Notes under the pieces: generated by a model
The model's database searches: none
Told to the model about the DNA's origin: nothing
Seen by the model: the letters and a program-made list of their open reading frames with translations, nothing else
Translations under genes and position numbers: made by a program
Assembly (NCBI GenBank): GCA_016932955.1
Contig: JAFGBV010000248.1
Span: 1 to 33,144 of the forward strand
Origin: Anaerolineales bacterium
GTDB lineage: Bacteria; Chloroflexota; Anaerolineae; Anaerolineales; UBA4823
Direction of reading: 5' to 3'
Length of the DNA stretch: 33,144 nucleotides
Shown here: positions 8,331 to 15,582 of the stretch, in pieces
Layout: every line of letters starts with the position of its first letter
How positions within the stretch are numbered: the stretch's first letter is position 1

Positions 8331-8379
8331 CAGAGCAGCCATGCTGATATCTATATGTTATGGCTGCTCTGTTATTTTC
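8331..8379 (+). terminator. terminator of the RNA gene, overlapping the MFS gene end
   Basis: CAGAGCAGCCA (8331-8341) pairs perfectly with TGGCTGCTCTG (8361-8371) around a 19-base loop, followed by TTATTTT. The T-run favours termination of rightward transcription. The leftward MFS gene ends at 8372 and reads into the same stem, but has no T-rich tail on its strand. Confidence 0.75.
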
Positions 8380-9607
8380 TAGCGAATGCAATCAACAAAA
8401 TACTGGCCAGGAGAGCCATGCTAGCGCCAAAGAAGAAGGGGGCTGCAGGACCAAATCCTGTCCAGGAACCGATCCCCTGCCACAAAACGCCTGCGATGGC
8501 TGAGGCTGGCAATGCAGAGAACCCGATAGCAGCATTGAAATAGCCATATGCGGTGCCGCGTTGCTCTTGCGGGATCATATCGGCAACCAGCGCCTTGGCA
8601 GTGCCTTCGGTGAGGGCATAGTAAATGCCATATAGCCCGAAGAGGAGCCAGATCTGCGCGCCGCTATGCGCCAGGCCAAAGCCCAGGTAAATGGCGGCAT
8701 AGATCATCCAGCCGGCCAGCATCAGCTTACGCCGCCCGATGCGATCGGAGAGCCTGCCTAATGGACTTGAGAGAAGCGAGTAGACTCCATTGAAGGTAAG
8801 CAGCATTCCCATTACCTGTAAAACGCTCAGGCCGCGTTCCTGGCCGCGCAGGATAATGAACGAATCGGATGAATTGCCCAGGGTGAACAACACAACTACG
8901 ATCAAAAAAACCCGGAATCTCATGTCCAGGGATTTCCACCCAATTTTCGCTGTTGCCTTTTGACCTGTTGGGGCCGCTTCTACATCGCGGGCACCCAGCG
9001 CCAGGATGAGCACCGCAAGCACTGCGGGGATGATGCTGGCTAACACGATCACCTGAAAAGTTGAGCGGGTAAGCTGCGCGGAGGCGGATTGTGAAAGCCA
9101 GATGATCAGCGCGGCAATGCCGAGGCCGGTGAAGGCGCCCGCAGTATCGGCGGCGCGGTGCAAACCAAAGGCCAGCCCGCGCTGATCCTTCTTGGCGCTG
9201 CCTGCCAGGAGGGCGTCGCGCGGTGCGGTGCGAATGCCTTTGCCCACCCGGTCGGCAAAGCGCACGCCTAGAACCCAACCCCATGTCGTCGCAAAGTACA
9301 AGAATGGCTTGGCGATAGTGGAAAGCCCATAACCAATCACTGCCAGTGTCTTGCGTTTGCCCAGCCGGTCGGAGAGCGATCCGGAGTAGATTTTGACCAG
9401 GCTGGCGGTTGTCTCGGCAATCCCATCGATCAGCCCGATGATGTTCGTCTTAACGCCCAAAACATTGTACAGGAATAAAGGCAGAACGTTGACCAGCATT
9501 TCAGAGGAAACATCTGTCAGGAATGAGGTAAATGCCATGATCCAGATGTTGCGGTGGATACCACGGCTCACGGGCTGGTTTTCTTTTTCAGTGGATGTGT
9601 CTGTCAT
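8372..9607 (-). CDS. MFS transporter, substrate unknown
   Basis: This 411-residue major facilitator protein has many hydrophobic segments consistent with 12 transmembrane helices. Motif-A-like loops occur in both halves: G-S-L-S-D-R-L-G-K-R-K after helix 2 and G-R-L-S-D-R-I-G-R-R-K in the second half. An R-F-A-D-R-V-G-K-G-I-R-T-A-P-R-D-A-L stretch is typical of one uncharacterised MFS group. It sits in the cytoplasmic membrane and probably exports or imports a small molecule by proton coupling; the substrate cannot be read from the sequence. The ATG lies 13 bases after the stop of the Nudix gene, so the two are probably co-transcribed. No clear ribosome site precedes it. The gene converges on the 6S-like RNA. 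Confidence 0.88.
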   Translation of the reverse strand: MTDTSTEKENQPVSRGIHRNIWIMAFTSFLTDVSSEMLVNVLPLFLYNVLGVKTNIIGLIDGIAETTASLVKIYSGSLSDRLGKRKTLAVIGYGLSTIAKPFLYFATTWGWVLGVRFADRVGKGIRTAPRDALLAGSAKKDQRGLAFGLHRAADTAGAFTGLGIAALIIWLSQSASAQLTRSTFQVIVLASIIPAVLAVLILALGARDVEAAPTGQKATAKIGWKSLDMRFRVFLIVVVLFTLGNSSDSFIILRGQERGLSVLQVMGMLLTFNGVYSLLSSPLGRLSDRIGRRKLMLAGWMIYAAIYLGFGLAHSGAQIWLLFGLYGIYYALTEGTAKALVADMIPQEQRGTAYGYFNAAIGFSALPASAIAGVLWQGIGSWTGFGPAAPFFFGASMALLASILLIAFARK

Positions 9608-9620
9608 GGAATTGTGTTGT

Positions 9621-10307
9621 TTAGGGGAATAAGCGGCGTGCTTTCACTTCTGCAACGGCGTCTGCCCGGTAGCGGTAAAGGCGCGCCGGGCGTCCCTCGC
9701 CAGTGCGCATGTTTTCGGTCGGCTCGATGATATTCGCTTCCAGGATGCGGCGGCGGAAATTGCGCTTATCCAATCTTTCCCCCAGGATGATCTCGTAGGT
9801 GGATTGGATTTCGGTGAGGGTGAATTCATCTTTGAGAAGCTCAAAGCCCACGGCGCTGTACTCCAGCTTGTAGCGCAGGCGCCGCAAGGCATAGGTTGCG
9901 ATCTCAGAATGGTCAAAAGCGAGCGCAGGCAGATCGTTGATGGGGAACCAGCCTGCCTGAGCGGCATCGGTTCCGCCTTGCTCGTGCATGGGGGCATCGG
10001 AGGGAACGAGGGCAAAGTAAGCCACTGTGACCACCCGCCCGCGCGGATCACGCTGGGGATCGCCGTAGGTGTAAAGCTGCTCCAGGTAAGCCTGTTGCAC
10101 GCCGGTCTCTTCAGCCAGTTCACGCGAGGCTGCCTCCTCCAGGGATTCCTCCATACGCACAAATCCACCGGGCAATGCCCACATGCCGGCAAAGGGCTCT
10201 TCGCCACGTTGTACCAAGAGCACTTTGAGCAAGCCTTCTTGTAGGGTGAAAACAACAATATCTACTGTCAATGCAGGTCTGGGATATTCGTAGGTGTAAG
10301 CGGTCAT
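9621..10307 (-). CDS. Nudix hydrolase/NrtR-like regulator
   Basis: This 228-residue protein has an N-terminal Nudix domain (about 12-150) and a C-terminal winged-helix-like domain (about 160-225). The latter carries the F-T-L-T-E-I-Q..Y-E-I-I-L-G..L-D-K-R-N-F-R-R pattern of NrtR-type regulators and related hydrolases. The Nudix box (Gly48 to Val70) is intact, including R62-E63-L64 and E66-E67, so it may still hydrolyse ADP-ribose or a related nucleotide. NrtR proteins bind ADP-ribose and repress NAD genes; no NAD gene is nearby, so the target is unknown. I chose ATG at 10307 rather than an upstream TTG (10322). A good promoter (TTGCCA, 17-base spacer, TATAGT) would start transcription on that very ATG, and no ribosome site is present. 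Confidence 0.85.
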   Translation of the reverse strand: MTAYTYEYPRPALTVDIVVFTLQEGLLKVLLVQRGEEPFAGMWALPGGFVRMEESLEEAASRELAEETGVQQAYLEQLYTYGDPQRDPRGRVVTVAYFALVPSDAPMHEQGGTDAAQAGWFPINDLPALAFDHSEIATYALRRLRYKLEYSAVGFELLKDEFTLTEIQSTYEIILGERLDKRNFRRRILEANIIEPTENMRTGEGRPARLYRYRADAVAEVKARRLFP

Positions 10308-10313
10308 GCGACT

Positions 10314-10342
10314 ACTATACAACGCTTTGACGGGTATGGCAA
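10314..10342 (-). promoter_or_regulatory. promoter of the Nudix-MFS operon, leaderless
   Basis: On the minus strand, TTGCCA (10342-10337), a 17-base spacer and TATAGT (10319-10314) form a near-consensus sigma-70-type promoter. The expected start, 7 bases on, is position 10307, the A of the Nudix ATG. Confidence 0.7.
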
Positions 10343-10344
10343 GT

Positions 10345-10350
10345 TATAAT
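10345..10350 (+). promoter_or_regulatory. -10 element of the lipoprotein gene
   Basis: TATAAT faces right and lies directly beside the -35 of the leftward Nudix promoter, so the two divergent promoters share about 40 bases. A TTGACG at 10327-10332 is only 12 bases away, too close to be its -35. Confidence 0.55.
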
Positions 10351-10372
10351 AGGCCTATCTGGAGGCGATACG

Positions 10373-11386
10373 ATGAACAGGAAAAGTAAACTCTCCCTGG
10401 TTTCGATGGTTGTATTGTGTTCCATTCTGGCATGCAGCACACCCACTGCTGCACCGCCAACCCCGCCTTTCACGACGCCCGACCTGACACTCACGGCGAT
10501 CTTCTCTGTGTTGTATATCACACCCACAACAAGCCCTCCCACGCTGCCTCCTCCGCCCACTGATACGCCTGTTCCCCCTGCATTTACGGAAACCGCCACA
10601 CTCATCCCCAGTGTGACCGAGGATATACTGGGCCCGACGCTCACATCGATTGTCCAAACACAGACTGCTATTGCATCTATCCCGCCATCTTCCACGCCGA
10701 CCAAGACCCCGATCCCTGCAAGCGCCACCCCCATGGCTCGCCCGGGAAGTACCATCACTGCTGCATATCTTGACGATGCTCCGGAAATTGACGGAAAGCT
10801 GGGCGATTGGAACCTGAATTCGTATTCGGTTCTGGCTGTAACCTATGGGAATAACCTGTGGGATAATGAAGAAGACCTCTCGGCGACGGCGATGTTTGGC
10901 TGGGATGAAGATCATTTCTACATTGCAAGCCGCGTCACGGACGAGGATTATGTGCAAAATGCTGGCGGTAAAGATCTCTACCTGGGCGATAGCCTGGAAT
11001 TGCTGTTGGATACTGATCTGCTGGCAGATTTCTATGTGAACAGCCTCAGTCCGGATGATTTCCAACTGGGTATCTCGCCGGGTTCTCCTGAACCGGGGGA
11101 CGATCCGGAATCCTATTTGTGGTTCCCGCGCGCGATTGAAGGGGACCGGGATGAGGTAGAAGTTGCTGCCCTGCGGGTGGATGATGGCTGGAATGTGGAA
11201 GCGGCGATTCCCTGGGATGTTTTCGAGATGGAACCTGTTGCAGGCAGGCATTATGGGTTTGTGTTCTCCATCTCTGATAACGATCGCACCGGAAAAAAAG
11301 AACAGCAAACCATGATCTCGACCATTGCCACTCGCAAACTCACCGATCCCACGACATGGGGTGACCTTATCCTGGGGAAGCCGTAG
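10373..11386 (+). CDS. surface lipoprotein with Pro/Thr linker and CBM9-like domain
   Basis: This is a 337-residue exported protein. A basic N-terminus and hydrophobic stretch end in the lipobox I-L-A-C, with Cys21 as the lipid-modified residue. Residues about 22-125 form a low-complexity Pro/Thr/Ser linker, as in many wall-spanning or stalk regions. Residues about 130-335 resemble the CBM9-like/DOMON sugar-binding beta-sandwich: A-P-E-I-D-G-K-L-G-D-W, an F-Y-I-A-S-R-V-T-D-E-D strand, an L-G-D-S-L-E-L-L-L-D-T-D segment and a W-N-V-E-A-A-I-P-W strand. It probably displays a carbohydrate-binding or structural module outside the cell. GGAGG (10361-10365) lies 7 bases before the ATG. The frame stays open past the TAG stop into a remnant. 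Confidence 0.85.
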   Translation: MNRKSKLSLVSMVVLCSILACSTPTAAPPTPPFTTPDLTLTAIFSVLYITPTTSPPTLPPPPTDTPVPPAFTETATLIPSVTEDILGPTLTSIVQTQTAIASIPPSSTPTKTPIPASATPMARPGSTITAAYLDDAPEIDGKLGDWNLNSYSVLAVTYGNNLWDNEEDLSATAMFGWDEDHFYIASRVTDEDYVQNAGGKDLYLGDSLELLLDTDLLADFYVNSLSPDDFQLGISPGSPEPGDDPESYLWFPRAIEGDRDEVEVAALRVDDGWNVEAAIPWDVFEMEPVAGRHYGFVFSISDNDRTGKKEQQTMISTIATRKLTDPTTWGDLILGKP

Positions 11387-11608
11387 AAGGAGGTTGGAGC
11401 GGAGCCGTTTGAGCTTGGGCGGGTGACTTATTCCAGCGAGGTGATGATCACGGAAGCCACCAGCCATTTGGTAGCAATGGAGAGCGCCGGTGGGGATATG
11501 CACCAGGCGGCTTTTATTTTGCGCGCCCTGGCGCCTGGAACGATCAGCCTGTGGGTCAATGCTACGGGTGAGGTGATGGGCGAGGGCGGGGGTGGATGTG
11601 GGGAGTAG
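11387..11608 (+). pseudogene. remnant of a surface-protein gene after the lipoprotein stop
   Basis: Directly after the lipoprotein TAG, the same frame continues for 73 codons to a TAG at 11606-11608. The middle reads like one beta-rich unit of an exported protein (V-T-Y-S-S-E-V-M-I-T-E-A..I-L-R-A-L-A-P-G-T-I-S-L-W-V-N-A-T-G-E-V), then decays into a Gly-rich tail. AAGGAGG at 11387-11393 is a perfect ribosome site but no in-frame start codon follows at usable distance; the first, GTG at 11423, is 30 bases away. I read this as the 3' remnant of a gene that lost its 5' part, or a former C-terminal domain cut off by a stop mutation. The rest of the gap (11609-11720) holds only a candidate nfnA promoter. 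Confidence 0.35.
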
Positions 11609-11666
11609 GCAGCTCGGATGTCGTTTTGGTTGTGATTGCGGAGTGAAATCTTGTCCCTGCCTGCAG

Positions 11667-11672
11667 TATAAT
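11667..11672 (+). promoter_or_regulatory. -10 element of the nfnAB promoter
   Basis: TATAAT predicts a start near 11679 and a leader of about 40 bases before the GTG at 11721. The -35 region is poor (TTGTCC at 11651-11656 is only 10 bases upstream). Confidence 0.5.
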
Positions 11673-11720
11673 GGCCCAGAATGTATGCGAACAAAAGGCT
11701 AAGTTTTCAGGAGATTGGTT

Positions 11721-12587
11721 GTGTACAAAATTATCGATAAACAGGTTTTAAGTGAGAACATCAAAATGGTTGTGGTCGAAGCGCCGTTGGTGGCTCGGAA
11801 GGCGCGGGCAGGGCAGTTTCTCATCGTGCGGATCGATGAGCACGGTGAGCGTATCCCTCTGACCATCGCTGACAATGACCCCACTGCTGGAACTGTCACC
11901 TTGATCTTTCAAGAGGTGGGAAAATCAACCATGCAGATGGGTGAGCTTGAGGTTGGAGATGCATTTGCAAATGTCGTCGGACCGCTTGGTGTGCCCAGTG
12001 AGATCGAGAATTATGGTACAGTCGTGATGATTGCAGGGGGGATCGGCATTGCACCGATCTACCCCATTGCACGTGCGCTGAAGCAAGCAGGCAACAGGGT
12101 GATCTCGATCATTGGTGCTCGAACAAAGGAGCTTCTTTTCTGGGAAGATCGCATTCAGTCCTGCTCGGATGAATTGATCGTCTGCACAGATGATGGCTCT
12201 TACGGTCGCAAAGGCCTGGTCACTGAACCGCTTAGTGAGTTGCTTGAATCTGACAAAAAACTTGCCCGCGCCTGGGCAATTGGCCCGGCGATCATGATGA
12301 AGATGGTTTCTGAGACCACCCGACCTTATCAGCTTCCAACGGTGGTTAGCTTGAATACCGTCATGATCGATGGTACGGGGATGTGCGGTGGGTGCAGGGT
12401 TGAGTTAAATGAAGGATGGAAATTTGCCTGTGTGGATGGCCCGGAATTTGATGGTCACCAGGTTCATTGGGATTCTGTGCTATCCCGGCTGAAATACTAT
12501 CGCGCTGAAGAGCATCTCTCCACCGAATACTGGGAGTACCAAAATTGCCGGCTTAACGAGTATTTTGAGGAATCGCGCAAGCCATGA
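11721..12587 (+). CDS. nfnA: NfnA, small subunit of NADH-dependent ferredoxin:NADP oxidoreductase
   Basis: This is a ferredoxin-NADP reductase-like subunit of 288 residues with FAD- and NAD-binding halves. The FAD-contacting R-I-P-L-T-I-A-D (about 44-51) and G-G-I-G-I-A-P nucleotide loop (about 106-112) are visible. The C-terminus carries a [2Fe-2S] site M-I-D-G-T-G-M-C-G-G-C..F-A-C with Asp217, Cys222, Cys225 and Cys237, the unusual Asp-plus-three-Cys ligand set described for NfnA. Together with NfnB it couples NADH, NADPH and ferredoxin by electron bifurcation. Start: AGGAG (11709-11713) is 7 bases before GTG 11721, whereas the upstream in-frame TTG (11715) is only 1 base away. The stop overlaps nfnB as ATGA. 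A sulfide dehydrogenase alpha-subunit role is an alternative annotation for this family. Confidence 0.9.
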   Translation: MYKIIDKQVLSENIKMVVVEAPLVARKARAGQFLIVRIDEHGERIPLTIADNDPTAGTVTLIFQEVGKSTMQMGELEVGDAFANVVGPLGVPSEIENYGTVVMIAGGIGIAPIYPIARALKQAGNRVISIIGARTKELLFWEDRIQSCSDELIVCTDDGSYGRKGLVTEPLSELLESDKKLARAWAIGPAIMMKMVSETTRPYQLPTVVSLNTVMIDGTGMCGGCRVELNEGWKFACVDGPEFDGHQVHWDSVLSRLKYYRAEEHLSTEYWEYQNCRLNEYFEESRKP

Positions 12588-13984
12588 GCCCTAAGGTCAT
12601 TATCCCCAACAAAACCCCCATGGCTGAGCAGCCTCCAGAGGTGCGGATCTACAACTTCAACGAGGTGGCCTTAGGCTATTCACCAGAACAAGCAATTGCC
12701 GAGGCTAAACGCTGCCTGGACTGCCCAAAGGCGCCGTGCATCAAAGGCTGTCCGGTTAATGTCGATATCCCTGGTTTCATCAAGCTTATGGCGGAGGGCG
12801 ATTTTCAGGGGGCTGCTACGCTGATCAAGCAAACCAATGCGCTGCCAGCCGTCACAGGCAGGGTTTGTCCCCAGGAGACGCAGTGCGAGGCGCAATGCAC
12901 GCTGTGTAAGCGCCACGAGCCGGTTGCCATTGGGCGGCTGGAGCGCTTTGCAGCGGATTGGGAAGCCACTTCTGGTACGTTATCCGCGCCAACGCCTCCA
13001 CCACCCACCAACAAGAGAGTGGCTGTGGTGGGTTCCGGACCTGCCGGGTTGACCGCTGCGGCTGATCTGGCGCGCATGGGGCACAGTGTCACGATCTTTG
13101 AGGCGCTGCATGAACCAGGCGGCGTATTGAGTTATGGGATTCCAGAGTTCCGCCTGCCTAAGATGATCGTCCGGCGCGAAGCAGATTATGTCAGAAGCCT
13201 GGGCGCAGATATCCGTTACGATTTCATTGTCGGCAGCATTGCGACAATTGATGAGCTTTTTGCCAGGTATGATGCTGTCTTTCTGGGCGTGGGAGCTGGG
13301 CTGCCATGGTTTTTGAATCTCCCCGGAGAAAGCCTGGGAGGGGTTTATTCGGCGAATGAATATCTGACCCGTGCGAACCTGATGAAAGCGTATCGCTTCC
13401 CTGAGTATGACACTCCCATTGCCCGGGGCAAGCGGGTGATCGTCATTGGCGGTGGAAATACTGCGATGGATTCTGCCCGCGTAGCCTTGCGCCTTGGTGC
13501 GAAGGAATCGATCATCGTTTACCGGCGTACCAAGGCAGAGATGCCTGCCCGGGCTGAGGAGATCGAGCATGCCGGACAAGAGGGGGTTCGCTTTCAGGAG
13601 CTGACCACGCCGGTGGCATTTCATGGCACGGACGGGCGTGTGCAGGAGTTGGAATGCTTACGTAACGAGCTTGGTGAGCCAGACTCTTCCGGAAGGCGCA
13701 GGCCAGTTCCCATAGAAGGCTCGAATTTCCGCATCCAGGCGGATGTGATGGTCATTGCCATCGGGCAAAGCCCCAGCCCGTTGATCCCCAAGTCCACCCC
13801 TGAATTGGATGTGAACAAGGCAGGGGTTGTGCTGGTAGAGCCAGCATCTATGAAGACCTCCAAGAAAGGTGTTTTTGCCGGCGGGGATATCGTCACGGGA
13901 GGGGCAACCGTCATCCTGGCAATGGGGCAAGCTAAGATCGCTGCCAAGGCTATTGACGAGTACCTGAAGACGGGAATTTGGTAA
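12584..13984 (+). CDS. nfnB: NfnB, large subunit of NADH-dependent ferredoxin:NADP oxidoreductase
   Basis: This 466-residue flavoprotein is homologous to the glutamate synthase small chain. The N-terminal iron-sulfur part holds Cys44, Cys47, Cys52 and Cys56 (C-x2-C-x4-C-x3-C) for one [4Fe-4S]. A second set, Cys95, Cys101 and Cys105 with Glu98 nearby, fits the cluster with a Glu ligand reported in Nfn structures. FAD- and NADPH-binding Rossmann loops follow: G-S-G-P-A-G at 150-155 and V-I-G-G-G-N-T-A-M-D near 290. FAD-closing residues A-G-G-D-I-V-T-G-G lie near the end. The protein bifurcates electrons from NADPH to NAD and ferredoxin (or the reverse) with NfnA. It is often misannotated as GltD, but the overlap with nfnA and absence of a glutamate synthase large chain argue for Nfn. 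A perfect 15-bp terminator follows. Confidence 0.92.
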   Translation: MSPKVIIPNKTPMAEQPPEVRIYNFNEVALGYSPEQAIAEAKRCLDCPKAPCIKGCPVNVDIPGFIKLMAEGDFQGAATLIKQTNALPAVTGRVCPQETQCEAQCTLCKRHEPVAIGRLERFAADWEATSGTLSAPTPPPPTNKRVAVVGSGPAGLTAAADLARMGHSVTIFEALHEPGGVLSYGIPEFRLPKMIVRREADYVRSLGADIRYDFIVGSIATIDELFARYDAVFLGVGAGLPWFLNLPGESLGGVYSANEYLTRANLMKAYRFPEYDTPIARGKRVIVIGGGNTAMDSARVALRLGAKESIIVYRRTKAEMPARAEEIEHAGQEGVRFQELTTPVAFHGTDGRVQELECLRNELGEPDSSGRRRPVPIEGSNFRIQADVMVIAIGQSPSPLIPKSTPELDVNKAGVVLVEPASMKTSKKGVFAGGDIVTGGATVILAMGQAKIAAKAIDEYLKTGIW

Positions 13985-14000
13985 AAGAAACAACTAGAAT

Positions 14001-14053
14001 CAACGGATGTGATGCAGCGCCATGGCTTCGCATCACATCCGTTGTTAGTTTTT
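14001..14053 (+). terminator. bidirectional terminator between nfnB and malQ
   Basis: CAACGGATGTGATGC (14001-14015) pairs perfectly with GCATCACATCCGTTG (14030-14044) over 15 bp, followed by TTAGTTTTT. On the minus strand the stem follows the malQ end, with a weaker T-containing tail, so it probably serves both genes. Confidence 0.9.
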
Positions 14054-14064
14054 AAGCAACAATA

Positions 14065-15582
14065 TTAATCCTCTTCGGGAACGGGTTTAACCTTGTCCCT
14101 CAAGTAAAGGTAATTCGTTTCCTTGATGCGCTGTTGCAATCCCGGTGTGAGGCAGCCAGGCGGCATGCGCCACTGCCAATTGCCGCTGGGGTTGCCGGGA
14201 TAATTCATGCGTGCTTCATTGCCCAGGCTGAGGAAATCTTGAAGGGGTGCCAGCGCAAAAATTGCTACCGAGCCCCATACGGCGCGAATCATGTCCCAGG
14301 AGACGTCGTGTCCATCGCGCGCCAGGTAGCGGCGGTAGAAATCCTTTTCCTTTTCAGGAACGCGTGCATACCACCCGAGCGCTGTGTCGTTATCATGTGT
14401 GCCGGTGTATACTACGCAATTTTCCGGGTAGTTGTGTGGCAGGAAGGAGTCCACAGGTCCTCCACCAAAGCCAAACTGGAGGATCTTCATCCCGGGCAGT
14501 CCAAAGCTATCGCGTAAATCAACCACATCGGCAGTAATTACGCCCAGGTCTTCAGCGATGATGGGAAGGTCTCCTAATGCCTTGCGGATGGCTTTAAAGA
14601 GATCTTTGCCAGGACCAGGTACCCAGCGACCTTTCTCGGCGGTGGGGGCGTTGCCTGGCACTTCCCAATAACCGGCAAAGCCACGGAAATGATCTATGCG
14701 CACAATATCGACCATTTCCAGAACAGCCCGGATGCGCTTCAGCCACCAATCGTATCCGCTAGCTTTATGCACATTCCAGCGATACAGCGGGTTGCCCCAC
14801 AACTGCCCGGTAGGGGAAAAGTAGTCGGGTGGAACGCCTGCTACGACAGTCGGCTTCCCTTTCTCGTCCAGGTAGTAGAGATCCGGCCTGGCCCACACAT
14901 CGGCGCTGTCGTGGGCAACAAAGATCGGGATATCGCCGATGATGCGCATCCCCTCTATGGCAGCATGTTTGTGCAGTGCTGCCCACTGGCGGAAGAATAG
15001 GAACTGGCGGTAGATGTGTTGTTGGATTTGTCCGCTGTATCTCTCGCGGGCTGCTTGAAGCGCCTGCGGCTCGCGCCGGCGGAGTGGTTCTTCCCAGGTA
15101 TGCCAGGGCGCGCCATTGTGGGCGTCTTTCAATGCCATAAAGAGGGCGAAATCTTCGAGCCAAAATGCGTGGTATGCCTGGAAAGTGGCATATTCTTGGT
15201 GCAATTTCTTGGACGTCAGGCGTTTGAATCGCTTATATGATCTTTCCAGCACTTGCAGCTTCCAGGTGATGACCGGTCCATAATCGACCCACTGCGAGGG
15301 AAATTGCGGTTGGTCTTCAAGATCATCTTGGCGGAGCAGTTTCTCATCTAAAAGTGTTTCTAGGCTGATCAGGTAAGGATTCCCCGCAAAGGCTGAAAAG
15401 CACTGGTAGGGCGAGTCGCCATAGCCAGTCGGGCCAAGCGGGAGCACCTGCCACAGGCCACAGCCGGTTCGCGATAGATAATCAATCCATTGATGAGCCT
15501 GGGGACCGATTTCGCCAATCCCGTAAGGTCCTGGCAGGCTTGTGGGGTGTAGCAAGATACCGGATGATCGCTCAAACTTCAT
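14065..15582 (-). CDS. malQ: 4-alpha-glucanotransferase (GH77)
   Basis: This 505-residue amylomaltase transfers alpha-1,4-glucan segments between maltooligosaccharides in the cytoplasm, rearranging glycogen or maltodextrin breakdown products. The N-terminal S-S-G-I-L-L-H-P-T-S-L-P-G-P-Y-G-I-G motif is diagnostic. The catalytic set is complete: nucleophile Asp297 in V-R-I-D-H-F-R, acid/base Glu344 in I-I-A-E-D-L-G, and Asp397 in G-T-H-D-N-D-T. The length is typical of the bacterial short type. Its ATG lies inside the end of glgC (11-base overlap) behind AGAGG, so it is translated together with glgC as the last gene of a glgA-glgC-malQ unit. Confidence 0.96.
   Translation of the reverse strand: MKFERSSGILLHPTSLPGPYGIGEIGPQAHQWIDYLSRTGCGLWQVLPLGPTGYGDSPYQCFSAFAGNPYLISLETLLDEKLLRQDDLEDQPQFPSQWVDYGPVITWKLQVLERSYKRFKRLTSKKLHQEYATFQAYHAFWLEDFALFMALKDAHNGAPWHTWEEPLRRREPQALQAARERYSGQIQQHIYRQFLFFRQWAALHKHAAIEGMRIIGDIPIFVAHDSADVWARPDLYYLDEKGKPTVVAGVPPDYFSPTGQLWGNPLYRWNVHKASGYDWWLKRIRAVLEMVDIVRIDHFRGFAGYWEVPGNAPTAEKGRWVPGPGKDLFKAIRKALGDLPIIAEDLGVITADVVDLRDSFGLPGMKILQFGFGGGPVDSFLPHNYPENCVVYTGTHDNDTALGWYARVPEKEKDFYRRYLARDGHDVSWDMIRAVWGSVAIFALAPLQDFLSLGNEARMNYPGNPSGNWQWRMPPGCLTPGLQQRIKETNYLYLRDKVKPVPEED

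Noticed and set aside
10327..10350. TTGACG and TATAAT as a complete promoter for the lipoprotein gene
   Set aside because: The spacer is only 12 bases. I keep the -10 alone.
10355..11503. 382-residue minus-strand reading frame opposite the lipoprotein gene
   Set aside because: It mirrors the repetitive Pro/Thr-coding sequence, shows no family pattern, and would run across the divergent promoters. The plus frame has a lipobox and a CBM9-like domain.
13016..13984. nfnB as glutamate synthase small chain (gltD)
   Set aside because: It overlaps an NfnA-type gene, and no glutamate synthase large-chain gene is present; the iron-sulfur ligands fit Nfn.
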